In this document: piece after piece, positions 18,177 through 26,466 of the stretch
Layout of the letters: every line of letters starts with the position of its first letter
Numbering within the stretch: the stretch's first letter is position 1
Source: Aquipuribacter sp051216895
Lineage (GTDB): Bacteria; Actinomycetota; Actinomycetes; Actinomycetales; JBBAYJ01
Direction: 5' to 3'
Assembly: GCF_051216895.1 (NCBI RefSeq)
Contig: NZ_JBPKAO010000005.1
Coordinates: 1-64,000 of the forward strand
DNA: 64,000 nucleotides
Translations under genes and position numbers: made by a program
Notes under the pieces: generated by a model
Databases searched by the model: none
Told to the model about the DNA's origin: nothing
The model's input: only the letters and a program-made list of their open reading frames with translations

Positions 18177-18724
18177 TTGCGCCACGAGATGCGCTTTGGC
18201 GACGGCTCATAGTGTTTACCAGAAGAGAACTCGTACTTGTCCCTACCCTCAAGACGTGCGCCCATGTGGCGTGCACCCCTGATTGGCGGCACACGTCCGC
18301 CGCGACAACAATTAAAGAGTAGCCTCTGGCGGCTCCTACTAGTTTGATGGTGAAGCTGACAGGCATGGAGCCGCGGAGGCGGGCGTCGCGTCGGCGCCCG
18401 GGTAGAGTTCGAGTCACCCAGGGATGGCGGTTACGGTGCCGCCAATCTCAGAATAGGGCGAAGTGGCCGACGCTACCTCTGTTGCCCCTGACATCATGAC
18501 GTCTTCCTATCGCGGAGAACTCAGCCTTGTCCTGGCAGACGAGCATCCGCGCCGAACTGAGCGGCGCTCGATCGCGGGGGCGCCGGATCGGCAGGCGGGT
18601 TGAAACGGTGAGACTGGACAGCCCGATAATGTGCACTTCGAGGGTGACCGACGTTCTTCCGCGTTTCGCAGTTGCGGCCCCCCAAGGGTCCATATTTGGT
18701 CCCCCGCCCTGCGCGAGATTGGCC
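18177..18724. other. 548-base convergent intergenic region
   Basis: This stretch separates two convergent units and is one of the most A/T-rich parts of the window (for example around 18305-18325). Short open frames on both strands lack ribosome binding sites and are not called. A weak hairpin around 18318-18342 (AGTAG...CTACT) might act as a terminator. No RNA gene is evident. Confidence 0.4.
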
Positions 18725-19675
18725 CTAACGAGCCTTCATCTTGAGTTGATCAAACTTGCGGTGCACCCTTTCAGCTAGGGGCGACACTGCCTTCAATTCA
18801 GCTTGTTCACTCAACTTGATGTTGTCGAAGGTTTGTAGGCCGTTGTGCACGCTGAACCCGGCCCATCCCTCGAACGAGAACTCACGCTGATGCTGAAACG
18901 CGCCGGGTACCAAAGCAAGGTCGACCTCTAGCGCCCACCCCTGACTTTGAGGCCATTCCTTGATTGTTTGCAGCACCGCGCCAGCTGCAAAACCTTTGTC
19001 CCTGACGCGCGCCTCGCTCGTGGCGATGTGCACGCGTCGAACACCCGCCTCCGCAAGGCGGTGTATGAACCATGCGGGCCCACCCTCGGTCAGGCGAGGG
19101 TTTCGGCGTTTGGCTAGTATGTCGTCGAACAGCACGTGTCCGAGTTCGCGTTCGACGACGTAGACTTCGCGGCACCGCTTAGCGAACGGCTTGAAGTGGC
19201 GTTCCCAGACCCAGTCGCGATCAACCCCCATCTCCAGGGAACTGTCCCAGCGCTTGGCTAACGTCTCCACCGCAAGGCTGTCTGCAGCGGAGTTGAAGGC
19301 TGCGAGCTCTGGATTTTCTGACCCTCCCTCTCTCTGAAAAGCCGCCACCTTGGACTCGGTTAGCAGCACCAGGTGAGCCCTTCCTTTCCAGCGAGTGAGA
19401 TCGCCGAGTGAGACCACTGAGTCAAGGCCAGGGACCCCCGCTGGAAGCTCTTCTGAGCGCGAGCGGGCGGATAGAAGCAACTCAACAACCCTGTTCAAGG
19501 AATCGTTTCCGTGGGTCTTGAGCGCCGCCAGAAGCCTTGCGCGTCCCCCGTTCTCGTGAATCAGCACGCTACGGTTGGCAAGCTCAGCCAAGAATGCGCG
19601 CCCGATGGAGCGGGCCGTTGGGCTCTGTTCCAGGCCAGCCGGATCGATTCCGACGCGTAGGAGCACGCTAGTCAA
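18725..19675 (-). CDS. Putative PLD-like/MIT_C-type effector partner of AAA ATPase
   Basis: The 316-aa protein is encoded directly after the AAA ATPase with a four-base overlap (ATGA). Near the C-terminus, HQREFSFEGWAGFSVHNGLQ (from residue 262) resembles the histidine-containing strand of the PLD-like MIT_C domain, whose consensus is roughly HDRxI...GW.IK.GRGLDIF. The preceding region has the expected order: WERHFKPFAKRCREVYVVE, then a helix, then VRRVHIATSE. The N-terminal 130 residues are helical and unassigned. Known families with this fold recognise partners or cleave phosphodiesters, so it may be the effector or sensor arm of a two-gene defence module. The domain call is from motif resemblance only. 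Genuine catalytic competence is unclear because the second position is Gln rather than Asp. Confidence 0.55.
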   Translation of the reverse strand: MTSVLLRVGIDPAGLEQSPTARSIGRAFLAELANRSVLIHENGGRARLLAALKTHGNDSLNRVVELLLSARSRSEELPAGVPGLDSVVSLGDLTRWKGRAHLVLLTESKVAAFQREGGSENPELAAFNSAADSLAVETLAKRWDSSLEMGVDRDWVWERHFKPFAKRCREVYVVERELGHVLFDDILAKRRNPRLTEGGPAWFIHRLAEAGVRRVHIATSEARVRDKGFAAGAVLQTIKEWPQSQGWALEVDLALVPGAFQHQREFSFEGWAGFSVHNGLQTFDNIKLSEQAELKAVSPLAERVHRKFDQLKMKAR

Positions 19676-21153
19676 CCCCCAATTCGGGGTTCGAGTAGAG
19701 CGACGAGATCGTCCATGCGGTTATCAAAGAACCCGCCCGGCCACTGGTAATCGAGCTGCCCGTCGTCGTCCACGCCAACTTTATCTAGGGTGGAAGCGAA
19801 GTGACTTCTCCGAACGTGCGTCACAGATAGATCAGAGGGGTCGAGGCGTTGCTCGGCAATGCGGCGCTGCAAACGGAGGAGAACGGGCTCACTATGCGTC
19901 TCGACAACAAGTACGTTCCCGTACTCTTGAGCGCTCTCAATGAACAGGTCGGCCAGAATGGATTGAAGGCGCGGGTGAACGTGAGCCTCTGGTTCTTCGA
20001 TCAGTATCGTCCGTTCCCGACTGGCAATTAATTGCACGACAAGCGGAAGCAGCTGACTCACACCGAAGCCGACATCTGGCAACTCGACCCGTTCACCACC
20101 ACCACTGTGCCGTAGTGCGAGTCCAAAGGCAGCGTCATCGCCGTCGCCGCCGTAGTGGTCTACCTCCAACTCATACGGGATGTCGAACTTTGAGAGCCAC
20201 AGATCAACGTCTTCCCGGAGCGCTTCGCTTTCATAGAGCCGAGCGACGTAAGGTGCTTCTCTGCGGGCCTGCCCAAGCGTCAAATCGCGGTCTGGAACGC
20301 GACGAAAAGGACCAATGTGAGTCAAGCCAGCAAACAGTTCACCCGCCTTGCCTACGACATCACTAATTTCCGAGAGGATTCGCTTGTCCTCTTGGTCCAT
20401 TGCGCGTCGTTGGGCATCCCGCAAATTGGGGAATCCGGCTTCGTTGCTTTCGACCACGGTTTGCCAAAGTGGAACCGCCGAGTTTTTGTTGTCTGCACCT
20501 GTTCGCCTGGCGATGGACCAAGTGGAAGGGCGGCCAGTGGGATTAGTATAGTTGGGGAAAAGAGCAATCGAACTCTCACCGGTCGCGCAGGTTATCAATT
20601 GGATAGGCTGCGCCGGCCCGAAGGCCCACCGTTCGTCCTTTGAGGCCATGAGCGATACCCGCCATGCGCCCCAATGTGCCGTCAGGGTCAGTGTCCGATC
20701 AAGCTCGTGTCTATGGACTACCCGCTGATGGAATGCAAAAGAGGAACCCCCGCCGATTTCGTAAGCAAACTCAGAAGTTCCCCAGGACTGCTGCATAAGC
20801 AGCAGTGCTTGAATAAGGCTGGATTTGCCCGAGGAATTTTCTCCGAATAGCAACGTTATAGGTGCTACGTCGAGTGCTGCAGCATCGAAGATCTTCCAGT
20901 TCTCTACGCCTAGACCCGAAACTCGATGTTCAACACGCGGTAGTTCTCGCGGTGCCGATGCGGCCAAGGACCAGCGTGGAGGAACTGATCCGTCGGACGA
21001 AAAGTCAGAAAAACTATACAGAATGGAATTGACCTGGCTCCTGTCGACCTCCAGGCCGCGTCGGCGGAGCAAGCCCGCCAGCGAGCGGGCCGGGATGCTT
21101 GACCCCTCGCTCAGCAGGGTCAACAACTCTTGACGCAACTCATGCCCCTTCAT
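19672..21153 (-). CDS. Winged-helix/AAA ATPase, DUF3696-type
   Basis: The protein (493 aa) starts with about 60 residues that look like a winged helix, followed by an SMC/ABC-like AAA domain. Visible are Walker A GENSSGKSS (about residues 105-115), an ABC-signature-like GFGVSQLLPLV, Walker B RTILIEEPEAHVHP and the H-loop in VVETHSEPVLL. Such single-chain ABC-type ATPases with DUF3696-like C-termini are common in phage-defence modules (compare OLD-family and PARIS-type ATPases), where they sense invasion and gate an effector. The overlapping downstream gene is the likely effector. ATG 21153 is chosen; GTG 21159 two codons earlier is equally possible. A/T-richer codons indicate transfer. Confidence 0.8.
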   Translation of the reverse strand: MKGHELRQELLTLLSEGSSIPARSLAGLLRRRGLEVDRSQVNSILYSFSDFSSDGSVPPRWSLAASAPRELPRVEHRVSGLGVENWKIFDAAALDVAPITLLFGENSSGKSSLIQALLLMQQSWGTSEFAYEIGGGSSFAFHQRVVHRHELDRTLTLTAHWGAWRVSLMASKDERWAFGPAQPIQLITCATGESSIALFPNYTNPTGRPSTWSIARRTGADNKNSAVPLWQTVVESNEAGFPNLRDAQRRAMDQEDKRILSEISDVVGKAGELFAGLTHIGPFRRVPDRDLTLGQARREAPYVARLYESEALREDVDLWLSKFDIPYELEVDHYGGDGDDAAFGLALRHSGGGERVELPDVGFGVSQLLPLVVQLIASRERTILIEEPEAHVHPRLQSILADLFIESAQEYGNVLVVETHSEPVLLRLQRRIAEQRLDPSDLSVTHVRRSHFASTLDKVGVDDDGQLDYQWPGGFFDNRMDDLVALLEPRIGG

Positions 21154-21357
21154 CGGCACAACACTACGACCGAAGGCGCACTCTGCGGCGGATGTCTTCG
21201 ATCAGTGATCACCAGTGGCACCACGTTTCCCTTGTAGTAGTACAGGTGGTTGCATCCGTGGCCCGCGGTTGACAGATGGGACACGGTGATCGGCCTGCCT
21301 GTGGACGGCTGCTGGGCATCCCCGCACAGCGGCAGGCTGACACTGGAGGTGGGCAGC

Positions 21358-21618
21358 ATGGAGCAGAACATGATCGGGGCGCGGGTGGTGAGCCCGTCGG
21401 TGAAGCGGATCCCGACAGGTCCGACGGCGCCGGAGGACCGGCTCTGGACGGTGCACGACGTCTCGTCCTTCCTGGGCGTACCGGTGTCGACGCTGTACCA
21501 GTGGCGGGTGCAGAGCCGGGGCCCGGCGTGCAGGCGGATGGGACGTCACCTGCGGTACCGGCCGGAGGACGTGCGGGAGTGGGTCGCGGGGCTGGGTGAT
21601 GCCCGGGTGGCCTGGTGA
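21358..21618 (+). CDS. Helix-turn-helix excisionase/AlpA-like protein
   Basis: The 86-aa product contains a MerR/excisionase-type HTH of the DNA-binding family HTH_17: LWTVHDVSSFLGVPVSTLYQW (about residues 30-50), followed by RRMGRHLRYRPEDVREW. ATG 21358 follows TGGAGGTGGGC. Its stop overlaps the GTG of the integrase (GTGA at 21615-21618), so the pair is coupled. Proteins of this kind act as recombination directionality factors for tyrosine integrases or regulate them. Upstream, 21160-21357 holds no gene I can support. Confidence 0.85.
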   Translation: MEQNMIGARVVSPSVKRIPTGPTAPEDRLWTVHDVSSFLGVPVSTLYQWRVQSRGPACRRMGRHLRYRPEDVREWVAGLGDARVAW

Positions 21619-22796
21619 GCGCCCGTCGGCTGGTGATCGGGGAGCACGGCACCATCGGGTTCCGGGAGCGTCCGGGGGGCGGCTTCACCGCTTCGACGTA
21701 CTACCGGGACCCCCGCGGGTTGCGTCGTCGGCTCGAGGCGTCAGCGCCGTCGAAGTCGGTGGCGCGGCGGCGGTTGCTGGCGCGCTTCGAGGAGACGATG
21801 CGTCTCGGTGGGTCGGCCGGCTACGACCCGCGCACAACGCTGAAGGACGTAGCCGAGGAGTGGCACGCGGGCATCGTCGAGCGGGTCGAGGCGGGCCGTC
21901 GGTCGCCGACGACGGCGGCGCTGTATCGCCACGCTCTGGACCGCCACCTGCTGCCCGAGCTGGGGGCGTTGCGGCTGTCGGAGCTGACGACCGCACGGCT
22001 CGACTACTGGCTGCACGACGTTCGTCGCCGGAAGGGGCACCCGACGGCGAAGCTCTGCCGGTCGGTGCTGTCGGGTGTCTGCGGCTACGCCGTGCGCCGC
22101 GACGCGATGCGGGTCAACCCGGTCCGGGACGTTTCGCCGTTGGAGAGCGACCTCGGCGAACCGGCGCGGGCTCTGACGAAGGCCGAGGCGGTGGAGTGGC
22201 TGGCCCTGCTGGACGGCGACGAGTACGCACGCCGGATGGATCTGCCGGACCTCGTGCGGTTCCTGCTTGGCACCGGGCTGCGGATCGGGGAGGCGGTGGG
22301 TGCCCGTTGGGACGACGTCGACCTCGACCGGGGCACGTTGTCGGTGCAGCGGACCATCGTCCGGGTGGTCGGCGTCGGCCTTGTCGCGCGCAAGCCCAAG
22401 ACGCGAGCCGGGGTGAGGGTGCTCGGCCTCCCCGGCTGGCTCGTCGACCTCCTCCGCGCGCGGCGGCAGGTGTCGGCCCAGTCCCTTGAGGAGCCGCTGT
22501 TCCCGGACGCGCTGGGTGGCTACCGGGACCGGAACAACATCGAGGCCGCGTTCCGCGCGGTGCGCTCTGGGACGGCGTTCGAGTGGGTGGTGCCGCACAC
22601 GTACCGCAAGACGGTCGCGACGTGGATGGACGCCGAGGGTCTGAGCGCACGGACCATCGCGGACCAGCTGGGGCACTCGCGCATCTCGATGACGCAGGAC
22701 GTCTACATGGGCCGGCGGGCCGTCGACGCGTCTGCGGCGCGGGTGCTGCAGGCGGTCGAGCTGCCCCCTCGGATCGTCGCCGAGGAGTCGGCGTGA
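21615..22796 (+). CDS. int: Tyrosine recombinase, phage-type integrase
   Basis: This 393-aa site-specific recombinase would catalyse integration and excision of the element at tRNA-Lys. The N-terminal part carries an AP2-like arm-binding region and a SAM-like core-binding domain (about residues 70-150). The catalytic domain shows the conserved set: Arg in TGLRIGEAVGARW (R223), a Lys region KPKTRAGVR, HTYR in VVPHTYRKTVATW, the LGHSRISMTQD histidine, and the nucleophile Tyr364 in DVYMG. The length is normal and the frame is intact, so it is probably active. The gene ends 92 bases from the tRNA 3' end, the classic layout for an island integrase. Confidence 0.95.
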   Translation: MSARRLVIGEHGTIGFRERPGGGFTASTYYRDPRGLRRRLEASAPSKSVARRRLLARFEETMRLGGSAGYDPRTTLKDVAEEWHAGIVERVEAGRRSPTTAALYRHALDRHLLPELGALRLSELTTARLDYWLHDVRRRKGHPTAKLCRSVLSGVCGYAVRRDAMRVNPVRDVSPLESDLGEPARALTKAEAVEWLALLDGDEYARRMDLPDLVRFLLGTGLRIGEAVGARWDDVDLDRGTLSVQRTIVRVVGVGLVARKPKTRAGVRVLGLPGWLVDLLRARRQVSAQSLEEPLFPDALGGYRDRNNIEAAFRAVRSGTAFEWVVPHTYRKTVATWMDAEGLSARTIADQLGHSRISMTQDVYMGRRAVDASAARVLQAVELPPRIVAEESA

Positions 22797-22888
22797 CCGC
22801 GTCAGGGCCGCGTGACCGCATGGTGACGGCCGAGGGTGATCGAGGCGCTGAGAGGGGAGACCATATGGCCGTTGACCTGCGATAACGG

Positions 22889-22961
22889 TGGGCCCCGTGG
22901 GGCTCGAACCCACAACCCGCGGATTAAAAGTCCGCTGCTCTGCCAGTTGAGCTAGAGGCCC
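22889..22961 (-). tRNA. tRNA-Lys(TTT)
   Basis: The minus strand folds as a standard 73-base tRNA: acceptor GGGCCTC paired with GGGGCCC, D-arm GCTC/GAGC, anticodon stem GCGGA/TCCGC around loop CTTTTAA (anticodon TTT, lysine), T-arm GTGGG/CCCAC with loop TTCGAGC, and discriminator A. CCA is not encoded. Its 3' end faces the integrase, so the attachment core most likely lies in the 3' half of this gene, which has been kept functional. Confidence 0.97.
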
Positions 22962-23072
22962 CGACCACGGAAGGGAGCCCGACAGCAAGGCAAGGAACAA
23001 CCGGGGGCTCGCTTCCGTCCACGAGGTTAGCGTCGGACCGGGAGCGCGGTCGCTCCGTCCCGGGACAGCGGC

Positions 23073-23160
23073 TCAGCCACCAAGCAGGCCGTCCAGGGCT
23101 CGGCTGAGCGTGGAGCCGGTGACGGCACGGAGCAGCCGGTTGGCGACGGTCCGCGACCCG
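23073..23160 (-). pseudogene. Possible gene remnant, C-terminal tail
   Basis: Just downstream of the dehydrogenase stop, in another frame, lies a short open stretch ending in TGA (23073-23075). It encodes about 29 residues with the regular pattern SRTVANRLLRAV and ending LLGG. It has no start codon. The tail resembles the C-terminal helix of HerA-like DUF853 ATPases, but the match is short and may be chance. Confidence 0.2.
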
Positions 23161-23161
23161 A

Positions 23162-24208
23162 CTACGGGACGAGCACCGCGCGCCCGGCCACCGTGCCCTC
23201 GACCAGGCGCCGGTACACCTCGGCGTGGTCCTCCAGCCCGAACGTCGTCACCTGGGGCGTGAGCAGGCCCCGGGCCCCCAGGTCGAGGACCTCGACCAGC
23301 TCGGGCCGGCTGCCCCAGTAGGTCGTGGCGATGGACACCTCGTAGGGCACGGCGAAGAACGACACCGGCAGCGTGCCGCCGCCGATCCCGACGATCGTCA
23401 GGTCGCCCATCACCCGCACGCACGCAGCGCCCAGCGCCAGGGTGGCGTCCGCCCCGACGCAGTCGATCACCACGTCCGCGCCGCGCCCGCCGGTGGCCTT
23501 GCGGACGGCGTCCGCGGTGCCGCTGTCCGAGGTCAGCATGAGGTCTGCGCCGTGCCGTTCCGCGAGCTCGAGGGCCTCCTGGCGGGTGTCGACGGCGATG
23601 ATGCGGGCCGCGGTGGTGGCCTTGAGGATCTGCACGCCGACGTGGCCGAGCCCGCCGACCCCGATGACCACGGCGGTGCTGCCGGGCGCCAGCTTCGACC
23701 AGGAGCGACGGACCGCGTGGTACGGCGTGAGACCGGCGTCGGTGAGCGGCGCCGCGTGCGCGGGCTCCAGGCCCTCGGGCAGCTTGACGAGCAGGCGGGC
23801 GTCCGGGACGAGCAGGTAGTCGGCCATCCCGCCGTCGAGCCCGAGACCGCCACCACCGCCGGGCGTGGGGGCGGCGGCGGGGTCCTCGCAGTAGTTCTCC
23901 AGGCCGAGCCGGCAGCGGGGGCAGCGACCGCACCCCCACGGTCCGTACACCGCGACGGCGTCACCGACCGCGACGCTGGTCACGCCCTCGCCGACCTCGT
24001 GCACCCAGCCGGCGTTCTCGTGGCCCAGGGTGAACGGCGGCCCCCACGGCAGCATCCCGGGCTCGAAGTCGTGCATCAGGTGCAGGTCGGAGTGGCAGGC
24101 CCCCGCGCCGCCCACCCGGACCACCACCTGTCCCGGACCGGCGACCGGGTCGGCGACCTCGACCAGCTGCGGTTCGGACTTCCACTCCAGCAGGCGCACT
24201 GCACGCAT
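23162..24208 (-). CDS. Zinc-dependent NAD(P) alcohol dehydrogenase
   Basis: The 348-aa protein belongs to the medium-chain dehydrogenase/reductase family and should oxidise alcohols to aldehydes or ketones with NAD(P). Catalytic zinc ligands are visible in ACHSDLHLM (Cys38-His) and GHENAGWV. The structural zinc site is CGRCPRCRLGLENYC, and the Rossmann motif is VIGVGGLGHVGVQ (about residue 178). The first gene beyond the tRNA, it is transcribed leftward from the 676-base divergent region. The substrate cannot be read; the sequence style fits Adh-A-like secondary-alcohol dehydrogenases of actinobacteria. A glycine-rich insert (about residues 114-122) follows the structural zinc lobe. Confidence 0.9.
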   Translation of the reverse strand: MRAVRLLEWKSEPQLVEVADPVAGPGQVVVRVGGAGACHSDLHLMHDFEPGMLPWGPPFTLGHENAGWVHEVGEGVTSVAVGDAVAVYGPWGCGRCPRCRLGLENYCEDPAAAPTPGGGGGLGLDGGMADYLLVPDARLLVKLPEGLEPAHAAPLTDAGLTPYHAVRRSWSKLAPGSTAVVIGVGGLGHVGVQILKATTAARIIAVDTRQEALELAERHGADLMLTSDSGTADAVRKATGGRGADVVIDCVGADATLALGAACVRVMGDLTIVGIGGGTLPVSFFAVPYEVSIATTYWGSRPELVEVLDLGARGLLTPQVTTFGLEDHAEVYRRLVEGTVAGRAVLVP

Positions 24209-24884
24209 CGGGGTCTCCAGGTCGGTCTCGTCGCTCGGGCAGGCCGCGTCGGCCGCGTCGGTCCAGCGTCCACCGCGCCGGGCGGCCCGGGGCAGGCCCT
24301 AGGTCCCGGCCGAGGTCCGCCCCCTCACGCTCGCGGTGTGGTGGCGTGACCGCCGCACCTTCGCAGGTGCCCCTGCCCGGGTGGTCCCGTGCGTCCGCCC
24401 CCGCGGCCGGCACCGTTCCTGGTCCGACCGCGGGCCGAGTCATCCTCGTCACTGGATTGCGGGTCCCCGCTGGCACTGGTAGGGGCAGATCAGGAGTACG
24501 GTCCGAGCATCACGTCGATAGACGTGACCTGCCCGGACCCGCAGGCAACGCCATCTGCGGCGTGAGGTCCTCATGATCCGTCCGAGCGACGGTCGAGCGG
24601 TCCCACCGGGCGCGTCGTGCCCCTGGCCATCGGTGAGTCCTGGCTGTCCGGCCGTCCGGTCGGCGCCCGTCCTCACCGGTGCCGTCACGCCGCCACCCCG
24701 GACGTCCGCGCTCGACCGCAGGGGCCCAGGAACAGGCGTTCCAGGTGATGCCGCGTACCAGGTCGCGGACGGCCGCCAACCCCTGGGGGGCCCCGGACCA
24801 ACGTCCTGACAGGTAGCTCCGCGTCGACCCAAGACTGGCTGCACGCAGGGCCGCTGGCCCGCGTGCCACTAACGAGAGCAGACC
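24209..24884. other. 676-base divergent region with palindrome
   Basis: This gap separates the leftward dehydrogenase from the rightward dicarboxylate module and should hold both promoters. The only clear structure is a perfect inverted repeat TCACGTC-GATA-GACGTGA at 24510-24527 (7+4+7), a good candidate for a dimeric repressor site. Open frames on both strands (for example 24449-24844 minus) have no ribosome binding site and a shadow-like composition, so I call none. Confidence 0.55.
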
Positions 24885-26411
24885 ATGCAAACGGTCCAAG
24901 AAGTGCCCCCGAAACTCACCGGTGACGGCCCCGCTCTCCCCCCGAACGGAACGGATCCCGCTGGACCTCCGCCGGCAACCGGAGGACCACCCCCGGCCAG
25001 CGCGCTGTCCCGGATCTCCCTGATCCGCCTCGCCATCCCGCTGGCCGTCGGTGTCGCGCTGTGGTTCGTGCCGCCGCCCGAAGGGGTCTCCGCCGACGCG
25101 TGGCACCTCTTCGCGATCTTCGTCGCCACGATCGTCGGTGTCATCGCCAACCCGATGCCGATGGGCGCGGTCACGCTGGTGGGCCTGGTCGCCACGATCG
25201 TCACCGGCATCCTGACCCCGGAGATCGCCCTGTCCGGGTTCTCCAACACGACCATCTGGCTGATCGTCGTCGCGTTCCTCATCTCGCGCGGGGTCATCAA
25301 GACCGGCCTCGGCAACCGGCTCGGCCTCTTCTTCGTGTCCCGGCTCGGCCGCAGCACCCTCGGCCTGGCCTACGGGCTGGCCGCCACCGACCTGGTCCTC
25401 GCCCCCGCCACCCCGTCCAACACCGCTCGCGCCGGCGGCATCATCCAGCCGATGGTGCGCTCGATCTCGAGCAGCTACGGCAGCGAGCCCGGGCCGACGG
25501 CCCGCAAGGTCGGTGCGTACCTCACGACGACCTCGTTCCACATCAACGCGGTCACCTCGGCGATGTTCCTCACGGCCATGGCGGGCAACCCGCTCGCGGC
25601 CCAACTCGCCGGTGACCAGGGGGTCGAGATCAGCTGGGCGACGTGGGCGCTCGCCGCCCTCGTACCCGGCCTGCTCTCCATCGCCCTGGTCCCGCTCGTC
25701 GTCCGGGTGGTCTACCCGCCGGAGCTCAAGCGCACCCCCGAGGCCGCCGTCACGGCTCGCGCCGCACTGGCCGACCTGGGACCCATGTCGAACGCGGAGA
25801 AGGTGATGACGGGGACCATCGTCGGCCTGCTCCTGCTGTGGACGATGGGCGACCGGTTCCTCGGTCTGGGGGCGACCACCACCGCGCTGATCGGTCTCGT
25901 GGTGCTGCTGGTCTCGGGCGTGCTCACCTGGGACGACGTCAAGAAGGAGACCCAGGCCTGGGACACCCTGGTCTGGTTCGCCGTCCTGGTGATGATGGCC
26001 ATGCAGCTCAACGAGCTCGGCCTCATCCCCTGGCTGAGCGGGGAGATGTCCGACCTGGTGAGCGGCATGGGCTGGCAGTCCGCGTTCATCATCCTCACGC
26101 TGGTCTACTTCTTCAGCCACTACCTGTTCGCCTCGAACACCGCCCACATCTCCGCGATGTACGCCGCGTTCCTGGCGACCGCGATCCTGGCCGGCGCGCC
26201 GCCCCTGCTCGCCGCGCTCGTGCTCGGCTTCATCTCGAGCCTGTTCGCCTCCCTCACGCACTACTCCTCGGGACCCGCTCCCGTGCTGTTCGGCGCGGGC
26301 TACGTGTCCGTCGGTGCCTGGTGGCGCACCGGGCTCATCGTCGCGATCCTCAACATCGCGATCTGGATGGGCGTCGGTGGCGTCTGGCTGAAGGTGATCG
26401 GCCTCTGGTGA
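24885..26411 (+). CDS. DASS-family dicarboxylate transporter, DIT1/CitT type
   Basis: This 508-aa membrane protein has a short proline-rich cytoplasmic N-terminus (about 45 residues) and then about 12 hydrophobic segments. The two substrate-binding signature loops are APATPSNTARAGGIIQP and FASNTAHISAMYAAF; the TPSNTARAGGI form is that of the DIT1/CitT/TtdT branch. Members of that branch exchange di- or tricarboxylates for another dicarboxylate, often succinate. It is followed 55 bases later by fumarase and then fumarate reductase, so a role in taking up malate, fumarate or citrate in exchange for succinate is a reasonable inference. It sits at the head of the likely operon. ATG 24885 has only a weak ribosome binding site. 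Confidence 0.85.
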   Translation: MQTVQEVPPKLTGDGPALPPNGTDPAGPPPATGGPPPASALSRISLIRLAIPLAVGVALWFVPPPEGVSADAWHLFAIFVATIVGVIANPMPMGAVTLVGLVATIVTGILTPEIALSGFSNTTIWLIVVAFLISRGVIKTGLGNRLGLFFVSRLGRSTLGLAYGLAATDLVLAPATPSNTARAGGIIQPMVRSISSSYGSEPGPTARKVGAYLTTTSFHINAVTSAMFLTAMAGNPLAAQLAGDQGVEISWATWALAALVPGLLSIALVPLVVRVVYPPELKRTPEAAVTARAALADLGPMSNAEKVMTGTIVGLLLLWTMGDRFLGLGATTTALIGLVVLLVSGVLTWDDVKKETQAWDTLVWFAVLVMMAMQLNELGLIPWLSGEMSDLVSGMGWQSAFIILTLVYFFSHYLFASNTAHISAMYAAFLATAILAGAPPLLAALVLGFISSLFASLTHYSSGPAPVLFGAGYVSVGAWWRTGLIVAILNIAIWMGVGGVWLKVIGLW

Positions 26412-26466
26412 GGCCGTGCACCTCGCCCCGCTCGTCCCACCGCTCCACGTTCTGAGGACATCTCTG

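Larger units (their letters stand above)
1..22961. mobile_element. Integrated element with defence cargo, tRNA-Lys end
   Basis: A tyrosine recombinase (21615-22796) and an excisionase-type HTH gene sit next to the 3' end of tRNA-Lys, the usual target of such integrases. The tRNA is on the minus strand, so its 3' end faces left and the inserted DNA must lie to the left. The cargo is accessory: restriction-modification, Druantia-like helicase operon, AAA/PLD-like pair and unknown genes. Several segments (restriction enzyme, 17.5-21.2 kb) use visibly more A/T-rich codons than the chromosome to the right. I found no second copy of the tRNA 3' end, so the left boundary is probably outside the window and position 1 is only the window edge. 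That this is one element rather than nested insertions is inference. Confidence 0.6.

Noticed and set aside
18400..18422. T-loop-like string GTTCGAGTC in the AT-rich gap
   Set aside because: No acceptor, D-arm or anticodon stem can be paired around it, so it is not a tRNA or clear att remnant.
21150..21371. 73-codon minus-strand frame between the AAA gene and the HTH gene
   Set aside because: Natural-looking composition but no ribosome binding site, and it overlaps the start region of the HTH gene; not enough to call.
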